DNA of 64,000 nt from Locusta migratoria (GCA_026315105.1 CM048745.1:762483869-762547868); one strand, 5' to 3'; shown: positions 1 to 11,530, counted from the first letter of the stretch. Notes: generated from the sequence alone by a model not told the origin. Numbers and translations are program-made.

Positions 1-113
1 CGGCCACACACCCACATTACATCTTTTTACGAAGGCCATGTTTTGCATGAATCTATAAATTATTTTCCCTTACATGTACTGCTAATTGCATGACGAGAAA
101 GCTTTTCCTATTG

Positions 114-117
114 AAAA
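114..117 (-). terminator. Probable Pol III terminator of tRNA-Gln, unit 1
   Basis: AAAA on the plus strand gives TTTT on the transcribed sense strand, 15 nt beyond the tRNA-Gln 3' end. Only shorter T-runs lie nearer. It recurs in almost every unit; the four-T minimum makes it a modest terminator. Confidence 0.55.
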
Positions 118-131
118 TTTTATCTAAACAA

Positions 132-203
132 AGGTTCCACCGAGATTCGAACTCGGATCGCTGGATTCAGAGTCCAGAGTGCTAACCGTTACACCATGGA
201 ACC
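132..203 (-). tRNA. tRNA-Gln-CTG: tRNA-Gln (CTG), unit 1, reference copy
   Basis: A 72-nt intronless tRNA on the minus strand, including a T discriminator. The acceptor stem GGTTCCA pairs perfectly with TGGAACC. The D-stem is GTGT/GCAC, the anticodon stem CTGGA/TCCAG and the seven-base loop CTCTGAA, with anticodon CTG complementary to + strand 168-170. The T-arm CGAG-TTCGAAT-CTCG contains the B-box. The first run of four T's lies about 15 nt past the 3' end. It decodes CAG as glutamine and is transcribed by RNA polymerase III from internal A and B boxes. Confidence 0.98.
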
Positions 204-422
204 TCACGTCGTAGACACACTCGAATATGCTGTTATTAGTTACCTCACATAATTCGGACTTACAGTTTGAAGTTTTTAATGTACATAACACTATTTCACT
301 TTTCAATAACTTTTCGTAGGTTTGTTTGCAAATTGGAGCTAATTATTGCCGACCTCTCTGCGATAAAGTAAGTGAAAGCGACATATGAGAAGTTGGCTGC
401 ATGTAGCAGTATGCAAGCAGAT

Positions 423-511
423 CCTCTGGTAGCTCAGTTGGTAGAGCGGTGGACTGTAGTGGAAGGTTCACAGATATCCATAGGTCGCTGGTTCAAATCC
501 GGCCCAGAGGA
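423..511 (+). tRNA. tRNA-Tyr-GTA: tRNA-Tyr (GTA) with 16-nt intron, unit 1, reference copy
   Basis: An 89-bp gene giving a 73-nt mature tRNA. The acceptor stem CCTCTGG (423-429) pairs with CCAGAGG (504-510), with an A discriminator at 511. The A-box is TAGCTCAGTTGG and the D-stem GCTC/GAGC. The anticodon stem is GTGGA/TCCAT and the loop is CTGTAG + A, with anticodon GTA at 456-458. The intron is 460-475, directly after position 37, where introns of eukaryotic nuclear tRNA-Tyr lie. The T-arm is GCTGG-TTCAAAT-CCGGC. It decodes UAC and UAU as tyrosine after intron splicing. Confidence 0.98.
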
Positions 512-514
512 CTC

Positions 515-519
515 TTTTT
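515..519 (+). terminator. Pol III terminator of tRNA-Tyr, unit 1
   Basis: A TTTTT run four nucleotides after the discriminator base. It recurs in the array copies but is lost at 55655, where LINE E begins, and is broken in none of the main-array copies I read. Confidence 0.85.
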
Positions 520-839
520 CTAAACGGAGGAGCAAAGATGCCCCAGAATGTGGCTGCTGAAGAAAACAGTTCTCTTTGTCGTAAGGTTTTAAAACAAAGC
601 AGATTTTTTGCTCCTCTCGTAACATATACTTTTTAATGCTGGCTTTTTACTGCTTATCAAGAAAAAACTGCTTTACGTCACAGGCAATATTAGTGTAATT
701 CGCTATAACGGCCACACACCCACATTACATCTTTTTACGAAGGCCATGTTTTGCATGAATCTATAAATTATTTTCCCTTACATGTACTGCTAATTGCATG
801 ACGAGAAAGCTTTTCCTATTGAAAATTTTATCTAAACAA

Positions 840-911
840 AGGTTCCACCGAGATTCGAACTCGGATCGCTGGATTCAGAGTCCAGAGTGCTAACCGTTAC
901 ACCATGGAACC
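840..911 (-). tRNA. tRNA-Gln-CTG: tRNA-Gln (CTG), unit 2
   Basis: Consensus sequence, as 132-203. Confidence 0.97.
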
Positions 912-1130
912 TCACGTCGTAGACTCACTCGAATATGCTGTTATTAGTTTCCTCACATAATTCGGACTTACAGTTTGAAGTTTTTAATGTACATAACACT
1001 ATTTCACTTTTCAATAACTTTTCGTAGGTTTGTTTGCAAATTGGAGCTAATTATTGCCGACCTCTCTGCGATAAAGTAAGTGAAAGCGACATATGAGAAG
1101 TTGGCTGCATGTAGCAGTATGCAAGCAGAT

Positions 1131-1219
1131 CCTCTGGTAGCTCAGTTGGTAGAGCGGTGGACTGTAGTGGAAGGTTCACAGATATCCATAGGTCGCTGGT
1201 TCAAATCCGGCCCAGAGGA
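1131..1219 (+). tRNA. tRNA-Tyr-GTA: tRNA-Tyr (GTA), unit 2
   Basis: Consensus sequence, as 423-511. Confidence 0.97.
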
Positions 1220-1547
1220 CTCTTTTTCTAAACGGAGGAGCAAAGATGCCCCAGAATGTGGCTGCTGAAGAAAACAGTTCTCTTTGTCGTAATTTTTTAA
1301 AACAAAGCAGATTTTTTGCTCCTCTCGTAACATATACTTTTTAATGCTGGCTTTTTACTGCTTATCAAGAAAAAACTGCTTTACGTCACAGGCAATATTA
1401 GTGTAATTCGCTATAACGGCCACACTCCCACATTACATCTTTTTACGAAGGCCATGTTTTGCATGAATCTATAAATTATTTTCCCTTACATGTACTGCTA
1501 ATTGCATGACGAGAAAGCTTTTCCTATTGAAAATTTTATCTAAACAA

Positions 1548-1619
1548 AGGTTCCACCGAGATTCGAACTCGGATCGCTGGATTCAGAGTCCAGAGTGCTA
1601 ACCGTTACACCATGGAACC
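1548..1619 (-). tRNA. tRNA-Gln-CTG: tRNA-Gln (CTG), unit 3
   Basis: Consensus. Confidence 0.97.
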
Positions 1620-1838
1620 TCACGTCGTAGACACACTCGAATATGCTGTTATTAGTTTCCTCACATAATTCGGACTTACAGTTTGAAGTTTTTAATGTAC
1701 ATAACACTATTTCACTTTTCAATAACTTTTCGTAGGTTTGTTTGCAAATTGGAGCTAATTATTGCCGACCTCTCTGCGATAAAGTAAGTGAAAGCGACAT
1801 ATGAGAAGTTGGCTGCATGTAGCAGTATGCAAGCAGAT

Positions 1839-1927
1839 CCTCTGGTAGCTCAGTTGGTAGAGCGGTGGACTGTAGTGGAAGGTTCACAGATATCCATAGG
1901 TCGCTGGTTCAAATCCAGCCCAGAGGA
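1839..1927 (+). tRNA. tRNA-Tyr-GTA: tRNA-Tyr (GTA), unit 3, T-stem variant
   Basis: G to A at 1917 turns the T-stem U-G pair into U-A, so folding should be unharmed. The same change is found in unit 6. Confidence 0.96.
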
Positions 1928-2255
1928 CTCTTTTTCTAAACGGAGGAGCAAAGATGCCCCAGAATGTGGCTGCTGAAGAAAACAGTTCTCTTTGTCGTAA
2001 GGTTTTAAAACAAAGCAGATTTTTTGCTCCTCTCGTAACATATACTTTTTAATGCTGGCTTTTTACTGCTTATCAAGAAAAAACTGCTTTACGTCACAGG
2101 CAATATTAGTGTAATTCGCTATAACGGCCACACACCCACATTACATCTTTTTACGAAGGCCATGTTTTGCATGAATCTATAAATTATTTTCCCTTACATG
2201 TACTGCTAATTGCATGACGAGAAAGCTTTTCCTATTGAAAATTTTATCTAAACAA

Positions 2256-2327
2256 AGGTTCCACCGAGATTCGAACTCGGATCGCTGGATTCAGAGTCCA
2301 GAGTGCTAACCGTTACACCATGGAACC
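2256..2327 (-). tRNA. tRNA-Gln-CTG: tRNA-Gln (CTG), unit 4
   Basis: Consensus. Confidence 0.97.
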
Positions 2328-2546
2328 TCACGTCGTAGACACACTCGAATATGCTGTTATTAGTTTCCTCACATAATTCGGACTTACAGTTTGAAGTTTT
2401 TAATGTACATAACACTATTTCACTTTTCAATAACTTTTCGTAGGTTTGTTTGCAAATTGGAGCTAATTATTGCCGACCTCTCTGCGATAAAGTAAGTGAA
2501 AGCGACATATGAGAAGTTGGCTGCATGTAGCAGTATGCAAGCAGAT

Positions 2547-2635
2547 CCTCTGGTAGCTCAGTTGGTAGAGCGGTGGACTGTAGTGGAAGGTTCGCAGATA
2601 TCCATAGGTCGCTGGTTCAAATCCGGCCCAGAGGA
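2547..2635 (+). tRNA. tRNA-Tyr-GTA: tRNA-Tyr (GTA), unit 4, intron variant
   Basis: A to G at 2594 inside the intron; the mature tRNA is unchanged. Shared with unit 7. Confidence 0.97.
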
Positions 2636-2963
2636 CTCTTTTTCTAAACGGAGGAGCAAAGATGCCCCAGAATGTGGCTGCTGAAGAAAACAGTTCTCTT
2701 TGTCGTAAGGTTTTAAAACAAAGCAGATTTTTTGCTCCTCTCGTAACATATACTTTTTAATGCTGGCTTTTTACTGCTTATCAAGAAAAAACTGCTTTAC
2801 GTCACAGGCAATATTAGTGTAATTCGCTATAACGGCCACACACCCACATTACATCTTTTTACGAAGGCCATGTTTTGCATGAATCTATAAATTATTTTCC
2901 CTTACATGTACTGCTAATTGCATGACGAGAAAGCTTTTCCTATTGAAAATTTTATCTAAACAA

Positions 2964-3035
2964 AGGTTCCACCGAGATTCGAACTCGGATCGCTGGATTC
3001 AGAGTCCAGAGTGCTAACCGTTACACCATGGAACC
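2964..3035 (-). tRNA. tRNA-Gln-CTG: tRNA-Gln (CTG), unit 5
   Basis: Consensus. Confidence 0.97.
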
Positions 3036-3254
3036 TCACGTCGTAGACACACTCGAATATGCTGTTATTAGTTTCCTCACATAATTCGGACTTACAGTTT
3101 GAAGTTTTTAATGTACATAACACTATTTCACTTTTCAATAACTTTTCGTAGGTTTGTTTGCAAATTGGAGCTAATTATTGCCGACCTCTCTGCGATAAAG
3201 TAAGTGAAAGCGACATATGAGAAGTTGGCTGCATGTAGCAGTATGCAAGCAGAT

Positions 3255-3343
3255 CCTCTGGTAGCTCAGTTGGTAGAGCGGTGGACTGTAGTGGAAGGTT
3301 CACAGATATCCATAGGTCGCTGGTTCAAATCCGGCCCAGAGGA
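3255..3343 (+). tRNA. tRNA-Tyr-GTA: tRNA-Tyr (GTA), unit 5
   Basis: Consensus. Confidence 0.97.
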
Positions 3344-3671
3344 CTCTTTTTCTAAACGGAGGAGCAAAGATGCCCCAGAATGTGGCTGCTGAAGAAAACA
3401 GTTCTCTTTGTCGTAAGGTTTTAAAACAAAGCAGATTTTTTGCTCCTCTCGTAACATATACTTTTTAATGCTGGCTTTTTACTGCTTATCAAGAAAAAAC
3501 TGCTTTACGTCACAGGCAATATTAGTGTAATTCGCTATAACGGCCACACACCCACATTACATCTTTTTACGAAGGCCATGTTTTGCATGAATCTATAAAT
3601 TATTTTCCCTTACATGTACTGCTAATTGCATGACGAGAAAGCTTTTCCTATTGAAAATTTTATCTAAACAA

Positions 3672-3743
3672 AGGTTCCACCGAGATTCGAACTCGGATCG
3701 CTGGATTCAGAGTCCAGAGTGCTAACCGTTACACCATGGAACC
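3672..3743 (-). tRNA. tRNA-Gln-CTG: tRNA-Gln (CTG), unit 6
   Basis: Consensus; the intergenic region that follows carries the TTTCTAATG variant also seen in units 9, 10 and 21. Confidence 0.97.
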
Positions 3744-3962
3744 TCACGTCGTAGACACACTCGAATATGCTGTTATTAGTTTCCTCACATAATTCGGACT
3801 TACAGTTTGAAGTTTCTAATGTACATAACACTATTTCACTTTTCAATAACTTTTCGTAGGTTTGTTTGCAAATTGGAGCTAATTATTGCCGACCTCTCTG
3901 CGATAAAGTAAGTGAAAGCGACATATGAGAAGTTGGCTGCATGTAGCAGTATGCAAGCAGAT

Positions 3963-4051
3963 CCTCTGGTAGCTCAGTTGGTAGAGCGGTGGACTGTAGT
4001 GGAAGGTTCACAGATATCCATAGGTCGCTGGTTCAAATCCAGCCCAGAGGA
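3963..4051 (+). tRNA. tRNA-Tyr-GTA: tRNA-Tyr (GTA), unit 6, T-stem variant
   Basis: G to A at 4041, the same U-A T-stem pair as unit 3. Confidence 0.96.
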
Positions 4052-4379
4052 CTCTTTTTCTAAACGGAGGAGCAAAGATGCCCCAGAATGTGGCTGCTGA
4101 AGAAAACAGTTCTCTTTGTCGTAAGGTTTTAAAACAAAGCAGATTTTTTGCTCCTCTCGTAACATATACTTTTTAATGCTGGCTTTTTACTGCTTATCAA
4201 GAAATAACTGCTTTACGTCACAGGCAATATTAGTGTAATTCGCTATAACGGCCACACACCCACATTACATCTTTTTACGAAGGCCATGTTTTGCATGAAT
4301 CTATAAATTATTTTCCCTTACATGTACTGCTAATTGCATGACGAGAAAGCTTTTCCTATTGAAAATTTTATCTAAACAA

Positions 4380-4451
4380 AGGTTCCACCGAGATTCGAAC
4401 TCGGATCGCTGGATTCAGAGTCCAGAGTGCTAACCGTTACACCATGGAACC
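4380..4451 (-). tRNA. tRNA-Gln-CTG: tRNA-Gln (CTG), unit 7
   Basis: Consensus. Confidence 0.97.
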
Positions 4452-4670
4452 TCACGTCGTAGACACACTCGAATATGCTGTTATTAGTTTCCTCACATAA
4501 TTCGGACTTACAGTTTGAAGTTTTTAATGTACATAACACTATTTCACTTTTCAATAACTTTTCGTAGGTTTGTTTGCAAATTGGAGCTAATTATTGCCGA
4601 CCTCTCTGCGATAAAGTAAGTGAAAGCGACATATGAGAAGTTGGCTGCATGTAGCAGTATGCAAGCAGAT

Positions 4671-4759
4671 CCTCTGGTAGCTCAGTTGGTAGAGCGGTGG
4701 ACTGTAGTGGAAGGTTCGCAGATATCCATAGGTCGCTGGTTCAAATCCGGCCCAGAGGA
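4671..4759 (+). tRNA. tRNA-Tyr-GTA: tRNA-Tyr (GTA), unit 7, intron variant
   Basis: A to G at 4718 in the intron, as in unit 4. Confidence 0.97.
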
Positions 4760-5087
4760 CTCTTTTTCTAAACGGAGGAGCAAAGATGCCCCAGAATGTG
4801 GCTGCTGAAGAAAACAGTTCTCTTTGTCGTAAGGTTTTAAAACAAAGCAGATTTTTTGCTCCTCTCGTAACATATACTTTTTAATGCTGGCTTTTTACTG
4901 CTTATCAAGAAAAAACTGCTTTACGTCACAGGCAATATTAGTGTAATTCGCTATAACGGCCACACACCCACATTACATCTTTTTACGAAGGCCATGTTTT
5001 GCATGAATCTATAAATTATTTTCCCTTACATGTACTGCTAATTGCATGACGAGAAAGCTTTTCCTATTGAAAATTTTATCTAAACAA

Positions 5088-5159
5088 AGGTTCCACCGAG
5101 ATTCGAACTCGGATCGCTGGATTCAGAGTCCAGAGTGCTAACCGTTACACCATGGAACC
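5088..5159 (-). tRNA. tRNA-Gln-CTG: tRNA-Gln (CTG), unit 8
   Basis: Consensus. Confidence 0.97.
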
Positions 5160-5378
5160 TCACGTCGTAGACACACTCGAATATGCTGTTATTAGTTTCC
5201 TCACATAATTCGGACTTACAGTTTGAAGTTTTTAATGTACATAACACTATTTCACTTTTCAATAACTTTTCGTAGGTTTGTTTGCAAATTGGAGCTAATT
5301 ATTGCCGACCTCTCTGCGATAAAGTAAGTGAAAGCGACATATGAGAAGTTGGCTGCATGTAGCAGTATGCAAGCAGAT

Positions 5379-5467
5379 CCTCTGGTAGCTCAGTTGGTAG
5401 AGCGGTGGACTGTAGTGGAAGGTTCACAGATATCCATAGGTCGCTGGTTCAAATCCGGCCCAGAGGA
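5379..5467 (+). tRNA. tRNA-Tyr-GTA: tRNA-Tyr (GTA), unit 8
   Basis: Consensus. Confidence 0.97.
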
Positions 5468-5795
5468 CTCTTTTTCTAAACGGAGGAGCAAAGATGCCCC
5501 AGAATGTGGCTGCTGAAGAAAACAGTTCTCTTTGTCGTAAGGTTTTAAAACAAAGCAGATTTTTTGCTCCTCTCGTAACATATACTTTTTAATGCTGGCT
5601 TTTTACTGCTTATCAAGAAAAAACTGCTTTACGTCACAGGCAATATTAGTGTAATTCGCTATAACGGCCACACACCCACATTACATCTTTTTACGAAGGC
5701 CATGTTTTGCATGAATCTATAAATTATTTTCCCTTACATGTACTGCTAATTGCATGACGAGAAAGCTTTTCCTACTGAAAATTTTATCTAAACAA

Positions 5796-5867
5796 AGGTT
5801 CCACCGAGATTCGAACTCGGATCGCTGGATTCAGAGTCCAGAGTGCTAACCGTTACACCATGGAACC
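5796..5867 (-). tRNA. tRNA-Gln-CTG: tRNA-Gln (CTG), unit 9
   Basis: Consensus. Confidence 0.97.
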
Positions 5868-6086
5868 TCACGTCGTAGACACACTCGAATATGCTGTTAT
5901 TAGTTTCCTCACATAATTCGGACTTACAGTTTGAAGTTTCTAATGTACATAACACTATTTCACTTTTCAATAACTTTTCGTAGGTTTGTTTGCAAATTGG
6001 AGCTAATTATTGCCGACCTCTCTGCGATAAAGTAAGTGAAAGCGACATATGAGAAGTTGGCTGCATGTAGCAGTATGCAAGCAGAT

Positions 6087-6175
6087 CCTCTGGTAGCTCA
6101 GTTGGTAGAGCGGTGGACTGTAGTGGAAGGTTCACAGATATCCATAGGTCGCTGGTTCAAATCCGGCCCAGAGGA
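6087..6175 (+). tRNA. tRNA-Tyr-GTA: tRNA-Tyr (GTA), unit 9
   Basis: Consensus. Confidence 0.97.
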
Positions 6176-6503
6176 CTCTTTTTCTAAACGGAGGAGCAAA
6201 GATGCCCCAGAATGTGGCTGCTGAAGAAAACAGTTCTCTTTGTCGTAAGGTTTTAAAACAAAGCAGATTTTTTGCTCCTCTCGTAACATATACTTTTTAA
6301 TGCTGGCTTTTTACTGCTTATCAAGAAAAAACTGCTTTACGTCACAGGCAATATTAGTGTAATTCGCTATAACGGCCACACACCCACATTACATCTTTTT
6401 ACGAAGGCCATGTTTTGCATGAATCTATAAATTATTTTCCCTTACATGTACTGCTAATTGCATGACGAGAAAGCTTTTCCTATTGAAAATTTTATCTAAA
6501 CAA

Positions 6504-6575
6504 AGGTTCCACCGAGATTCGAACTCGGATCGCTGGATTCAGAGTCCAGAGTGCTAACCGTTACACCATGGAACC
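6504..6575 (-). tRNA. tRNA-Gln-CTG: tRNA-Gln (CTG), unit 10
   Basis: Consensus. Confidence 0.97.
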
Positions 6576-6794
6576 TCACGTCGTAGACACACTCGAATAT
6601 GCTGTTATTAGTTTCCTCACATAATTCGGACTTACAGTTTGAAGTTTCTAATGTACATAACACTATTTCACTTTTCAATAACTTTTCGTAGGTTTGTTTG
6701 CAAATTGGAGCTAATTATTGCCGACCTCTCTGCGATAAAGTAAGTGAAAGCGACATATGAGAAGTTGGCTGCATGTAGCAGTATGCAAGCAGAT

Positions 6795-6883
6795 CCTCTG
6801 GTAGCTCAGTTGGTAGAGCGGTGGACTGTAGTGGAAGGTTCACAGATATCCATAGGTCGCTGGTTCAAATCCGGCCCAGAGGA
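6795..6883 (+). tRNA. tRNA-Tyr-GTA: tRNA-Tyr (GTA), unit 10
   Basis: Consensus. Confidence 0.97.
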
Positions 6884-7211
6884 CTCTTTTTCTAAACGGA
6901 GGAGCAAAGATGCCCCAGAATGTGGCTGCTGAAGAAAACAGTTCTCTTTGTCGTAAGGTTTTAAAACAAAGCAGATTTTTTGCTCCTCTCGTAACATATA
7001 CTTTTTAATGCTGGCTTTTTACTGCTTATCAAGAAAAAACTGCTTTACGTCACAGGCAATATTAGTGTAATTCGCTATAACGGCCACACACCCACATTAC
7101 ATCTTTTTACGAAGGCCATGTTTTGCATGAATCTATAAATTATTTTCCCTTACATGTACTGCTAATTGCATGACGAGAAAGCTTTTCCTATTGAAAATTT
7201 TATCTAAACAA

Positions 7212-7282
7212 AGGTTCCACCGAGATTCGAACTCGGATCGCTGGATTCAGAGTCCAGGTGCTAACCGTTACACCATGGAACC
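7212..7282 (-). tRNA. tRNA-Gln-CTG: tRNA-Gln (CTG), unit 11, 1-nt deletion
   Basis: 71 nt. One base is lost between the D-stem and the anticodon stem (T26, near 7257), so the two helices abut directly. The rest is consensus. Function is doubtful. This deletion is the only break in the 708-bp period of the left block. Confidence 0.8.
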
Positions 7283-7501
7283 TCACGTCGTAAACACACT
7301 CGAATATGCTGTTATTAGTTTCCTCACATAATTCGGACTTACAGTTTGAAGTTTTTAATGTACATAACACTATTTCACTTTTCAATAACTTTTCGTAGGT
7401 TTGTTTGCAAATTGGAGCTAATTATTGCCGACCTCTCTGCGATAAAGTAAGTGAAAGCGACATATGAGAAGTTGGCTGCATGTAGCAGTATGCAAGCAGA
7501 T

Positions 7502-7590
7502 CCTCTGGTAGCTCAGTTGGTAGAGCGGTGGACTGTAGTGGAAGGTTCACAGATATCCATAGGTCGCTGGTTCAAATCCGGCCCAGAGGA
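7502..7590 (+). tRNA. tRNA-Tyr-GTA: tRNA-Tyr (GTA), unit 11
   Basis: Consensus. Confidence 0.97.
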
Positions 7591-7918
7591 CTCTTTTTCT
7601 AAACGGAGGAGCAAAGATGCCCCAGAATGTGGCTGCTGAAGAAAACAGTTCTCTTTGTCGTAAGGTTTTAAAACAAAGCAGATTTTTTGATCCTCTCGTA
7701 ACATATACTTTTTAATGCTGGCTTTTTACTGCTTATCAAGAAAAAACTGCTTTACGTCACAGGCAATATTAGTGTAATTCGCTATAACGGCCACACACCC
7801 ACATAACATCTTTTTACGAAGGCCATGTTTTGCATGAATCTATAAATTATTTTCCCTTACATGTACTGCTAATTGCATGACGAGAAAGCTTTTCCTATTG
7901 AAAATTTTATCTAAACAA

Positions 7919-7990
7919 AGGTTCCACCGAGATTCGAACTCGGATCGCTGGATTCAGAGTCCAGAGTGCTAACCGTTACACCATGGAACC
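7919..7990 (-). tRNA. tRNA-Gln-CTG: tRNA-Gln (CTG), unit 12
   Basis: Consensus. Confidence 0.97.
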
Positions 7991-8209
7991 TCACGTCGTA
8001 GACACACTCGAATATGCTGTTATTAGTTTCCTCACATAATTCGGACTTACAGTTTGAAGTTTTTAATGTACATAACACTATTTCACTTTTCAATAACTTT
8101 TCGTAGGTTTGTTTGCAAATTGGAGCTAATTATTGCCGACCTCTCTGCGATAAAGTAAGTGAAAGCGACATATGAGAAGTTGGCTGCATGTAGCAGTATG
8201 CAAGCAGAT

Positions 8210-8298
8210 CCTCTGGTAGCTCAGTTGGTAGAGCGGTGGACTGTAGTGGAAGGTTCACAGATATCCATAGGTCGCTGGTTCAAATCCGGCCCAGAGGA
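8210..8298 (+). tRNA. tRNA-Tyr-GTA: tRNA-Tyr (GTA), unit 12
   Basis: Consensus. Confidence 0.97.
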
Positions 8299-8626
8299 CT
8301 CTTTTTCTAAACGGAGGAGCAAAGATGCCCCAGAATGTGGCTGCTGAAGAAAACAGTTCTCTTTGTCGTAAGGTTTTAAAACAAAGCAGATTTTTTGCTC
8401 CTCTCGTAACATATACTTTTTAATGCTGGCTTTTTACTGCTTATCAAGAAAAAACTGCTTTACGTCACAGGCAATATTAGTGTAATTCGCTATAACGGCC
8501 ACACACCCACATTACATCTTTTTACGAAGGCCATGTTTTGCATGAATCTATAAATTATTTTCCCTTACATGTACTGCTAATTGCATGACGAGAAAGCTTT
8601 TCCTATTGAAAATTTTATCTAAACAA

Positions 8627-8698
8627 AGGTTCCACCGAGATTCGAACTCGGATCGCTGGATTCAGAGTCCAGAGTGCTAACCGTTACACCATGGAACC
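8627..8698 (-). tRNA. tRNA-Gln-CTG: tRNA-Gln (CTG), unit 13
   Basis: Consensus. Confidence 0.97.
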
Positions 8699-8917
8699 TC
8701 ACGTCGTAGACACACTCGAATATGCTGTTATTAGTTTCCTCACATAATTCGGACTTACAGTTTGAAGTTTTTAATGTACATAACACTATTTCACTTTTCA
8801 ATAACTTTTCGTAGGTTTGTTTGCAAATTGGAGCTAATTATTGCCGACCTCTCTGCGATAAAGTAAGTGAAAGCGACATATGAGAAGTTGGCTGCATGTA
8901 GCAGTATGCAAGCAGAT

Positions 8918-9006
8918 CCTCTGGTAGCTCAGTTGGTAGAGCGGTGGACTGTAGTGGAAGGTTCACAGATATCCATAGGTCGCTGGTTCAAATCCGGTCC
9001 AGAGGA
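8918..9006 (+). tRNA. tRNA-Tyr-GTA: tRNA-Tyr (GTA), unit 13, T-stem variant
   Basis: C to T at 8998 makes the outer T-stem pair a G-U wobble; probably tolerated. Confidence 0.94.
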
Positions 9007-9334
9007 CTCTTTTTCTAAACGGAGGAGCAAAGATGCCCCAGAATGTGGCTGCTGAAGAAAACAGTTCTCTTTGTCGTAAGGTTTTAAAACAAAGCAGATT
9101 TTTTGCTCCTCTCGTAACATATACTTTTTAATGCTGGCTTTTTACTGCTTATCAAGAAAAAACTGCTTTACGTCACAGGCAATATTAGTGTAATTCGCTA
9201 TAACGGCCACACACCCACATTACATCTTTTTACGAAGGCCATGTTTTGCATGAATCTATAAATTATTTTCCCTTACATGTACTGCTAATTGCATGACGAG
9301 AAAGCTTTTCCTATTGAAAATTTTATCTAAACAA

Positions 9335-9406
9335 AGGTTCCACCGAGATTCGAACTCGGATCGCTGGATTCAGAGTCCAGAGTGCTAACCGTTACACCAT
9401 GGAACC
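9335..9406 (-). tRNA. tRNA-Gln-CTG: tRNA-Gln (CTG), unit 14
   Basis: Consensus. Confidence 0.97.
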
Positions 9407-9625
9407 TCACGTCGTAGACACACTCGAATATGCTGTTATTAGTTTCCTCACATAATTCGGACTTACAGTTTGAAGTTTTTAATGTACATAACACTATTTC
9501 ACTTTTCAATAACTTTTCGTAGGTTTGTTTGCAAATTGGAGCTAATTATTGCCGACCTCTCTGCGATAAAGTAAGTGAAAGCGACATATGAGAAGTTGGC
9601 TGCATGTAGCAGTATGCAAGCAGAT

Positions 9626-9714
9626 CCTCTGGTAGCTCAGTTGGTAGAGCGGTGGACTGTAGTGGAAGGTTCACAGATATCCATAGGTCGCTGGTTCAAA
9701 TCCGGCCCAGAGGA
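9626..9714 (+). tRNA. tRNA-Tyr-GTA: tRNA-Tyr (GTA), unit 14
   Basis: Consensus. Confidence 0.97.
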
Positions 9715-10042
9715 CTCTTTTTCTAAACGGAGGAGCAAAGATGCCCCAGAATGTGGCTGCTGAAGAAAACAGTTCTCTTTGTCGTAAGGTTTTAAAACAA
9801 AGCAGATTTTTTGCTCCTCTCGTAACATATACTTTTTAATGCTGGCTTTTTACTGCTTATCAAGAAAAAACTGCTTTACGTCACAGGCAATATTAGTGTA
9901 ATTCGCTATAACGGCCACACACCCACATTACATCTTTTTACGAAGGCCATGTTTTGCATGAATCTATAAATTATTTTCCCTTACATGTACTGCTAATTGC
10001 ATGACGAGAAAGCTTTTCCTATTGAAAATTTTATCTAAACAA

Positions 10043-10114
10043 AGGTTCCACCGAGATTCGAACTCGGATCGCTGGATTCAGAGTCCAGAGTGCTAACCGT
10101 TACACCATGGAACC
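10043..10114 (-). tRNA. tRNA-Gln-CTG: tRNA-Gln (CTG), unit 15
   Basis: Consensus. Confidence 0.97.
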
Positions 10115-10333
10115 TCACGTCGTAGACACACTCGAATATGCTGTTATTAGTTTCCTCACATAATTCGGACTTACAGTTTGAAGTTTTTAATGTACATAAC
10201 ACTATTTCACTTTTCAATAACTTTTCGTAGGTTTGTTTGCAAATTGGAGCTAATTATTGCCGACCTCTCTGCGATAAAGTAAGTGAAAGCGACATATGAG
10301 AAGTTGGCTGCATGTAGCAGTATGCAAGCAGAT

Positions 10334-10422
10334 CCTCTGGTAGCTCAGTTGGTAGAGCGGTGGACTGTAGTGGAAGGTTCACAGATATCCATAGGTCGCT
10401 GGTTCAAATCCGGCCCAGAGGA
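10334..10422 (+). tRNA. tRNA-Tyr-GTA: tRNA-Tyr (GTA), unit 15
   Basis: Consensus. Confidence 0.97.
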
Positions 10423-10750
10423 CTCTTTTTCTAAACGGAGGAGCAAAGATGCCCCAGAATGTGGCTGCTGAAGAAAACAGTTCTCTTTGTCGTAAGGTTT
10501 TAAAACAAAGCAGATTTTTTGCTCCTCTCGTAACATATACTTTTTAATGCTGGCTTTTTACTGCTTATCAAGAAAAAACTGCTTTACGTCACAGGCAATA
10601 TTAGTGTAATTCGCTATAACGGCCACACACCCACATTACATCTTTTTACGAAGGCCATGTTTTGCATGAATCTATAAATTATTTTCCCTTACATGTACTG
10701 CTAATTGCATGACGAGAAAGCTTTTCCTATTGAAAATTTTATCTAAACAA

Positions 10751-10822
10751 AGGTTCCACCGAGATTCGAACTCGGATCGCTGGATTCAGAGTCCAGAGTG
10801 CTAACCGTTACACCATGGAACC
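10751..10822 (-). tRNA. tRNA-Gln-CTG: tRNA-Gln (CTG), unit 16
   Basis: Consensus. Confidence 0.97.
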
Positions 10823-11041
10823 TCACGTCGTAGACACACTCGAATATGCTGTTATTAGTTTCCTCACATAATTCGGACTTACAGTTTGAAGTTTTTAATG
10901 TACATAACACTATTTCACTTTTCAATAACTTTTCGTAGGTTTGTTTGCAAATTGGAGCTAATTATTGCCGACCTCTCTGCGATAAAGTAAGTGAAAGCGA
11001 CATATGAGAAGTTGGCTGCATGTAGCAGTATGCAAGCAGAT

Positions 11042-11130
11042 CCTCTGGTAGCTCAGTTGGTAGAGCGGTGGACTGTAGTGGAAGGTTCACAGATATCCAT
11101 AGGTCGCTGGTTCAAATCCGGCCCAGAGGA
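11042..11130 (+). tRNA. tRNA-Tyr-GTA: tRNA-Tyr (GTA), unit 16
   Basis: Consensus. Confidence 0.97.
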
Positions 11131-11458
11131 CTCTTTTTCTAAACGGAGGAGCAAAGATGCCCCAGAATGTGGCTGCTGAAGAAAACAGTTCTCTTTGTCG
11201 TAAGGTTTTAAAACAAAGCAGATTTTTTGCTCCTCTCGTAACATATACTTTTTAATGCTGGCTTTTTACTGCTTATCAAGAAAAAACTGCTTTACGTCAC
11301 AGGCAATATTAGTGTAATTCGCTATAACGGCCACACACCCACATTACATCTTTTTACGAAGGCCATGTTTTGCATGAATCTATAAATTATTTTCCCTTAC
11401 ATGTACTGCTAATTGCATGACGAGAAAGCTTTTCCTATTGAAAATTTTATCTAAACAA

Positions 11459-11530
11459 AGGTTCCACCGAGATTCGAACTCGGATCGCTGGATTCAGAGT
11501 CCAGAGTGCTAACCGTTACACCATGGAACC
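11459..11530 (-). tRNA. tRNA-Gln-CTG: tRNA-Gln (CTG), unit 17
   Basis: Consensus; the 5' flank shares the GTCGTAAACAC variant with unit 11. Confidence 0.97.

Noticed and set aside
372..560. Repeated 60-63 codon open frames (MKATYEKLAAC..., MLREEQKICFV..., MKSEIVLCTL...) in every unit
   Set aside because: They overlap the tRNA genes on one or the other strand and recur only because the unit recurs. Substitutions do not respect a reading frame, and no known domain is visible.
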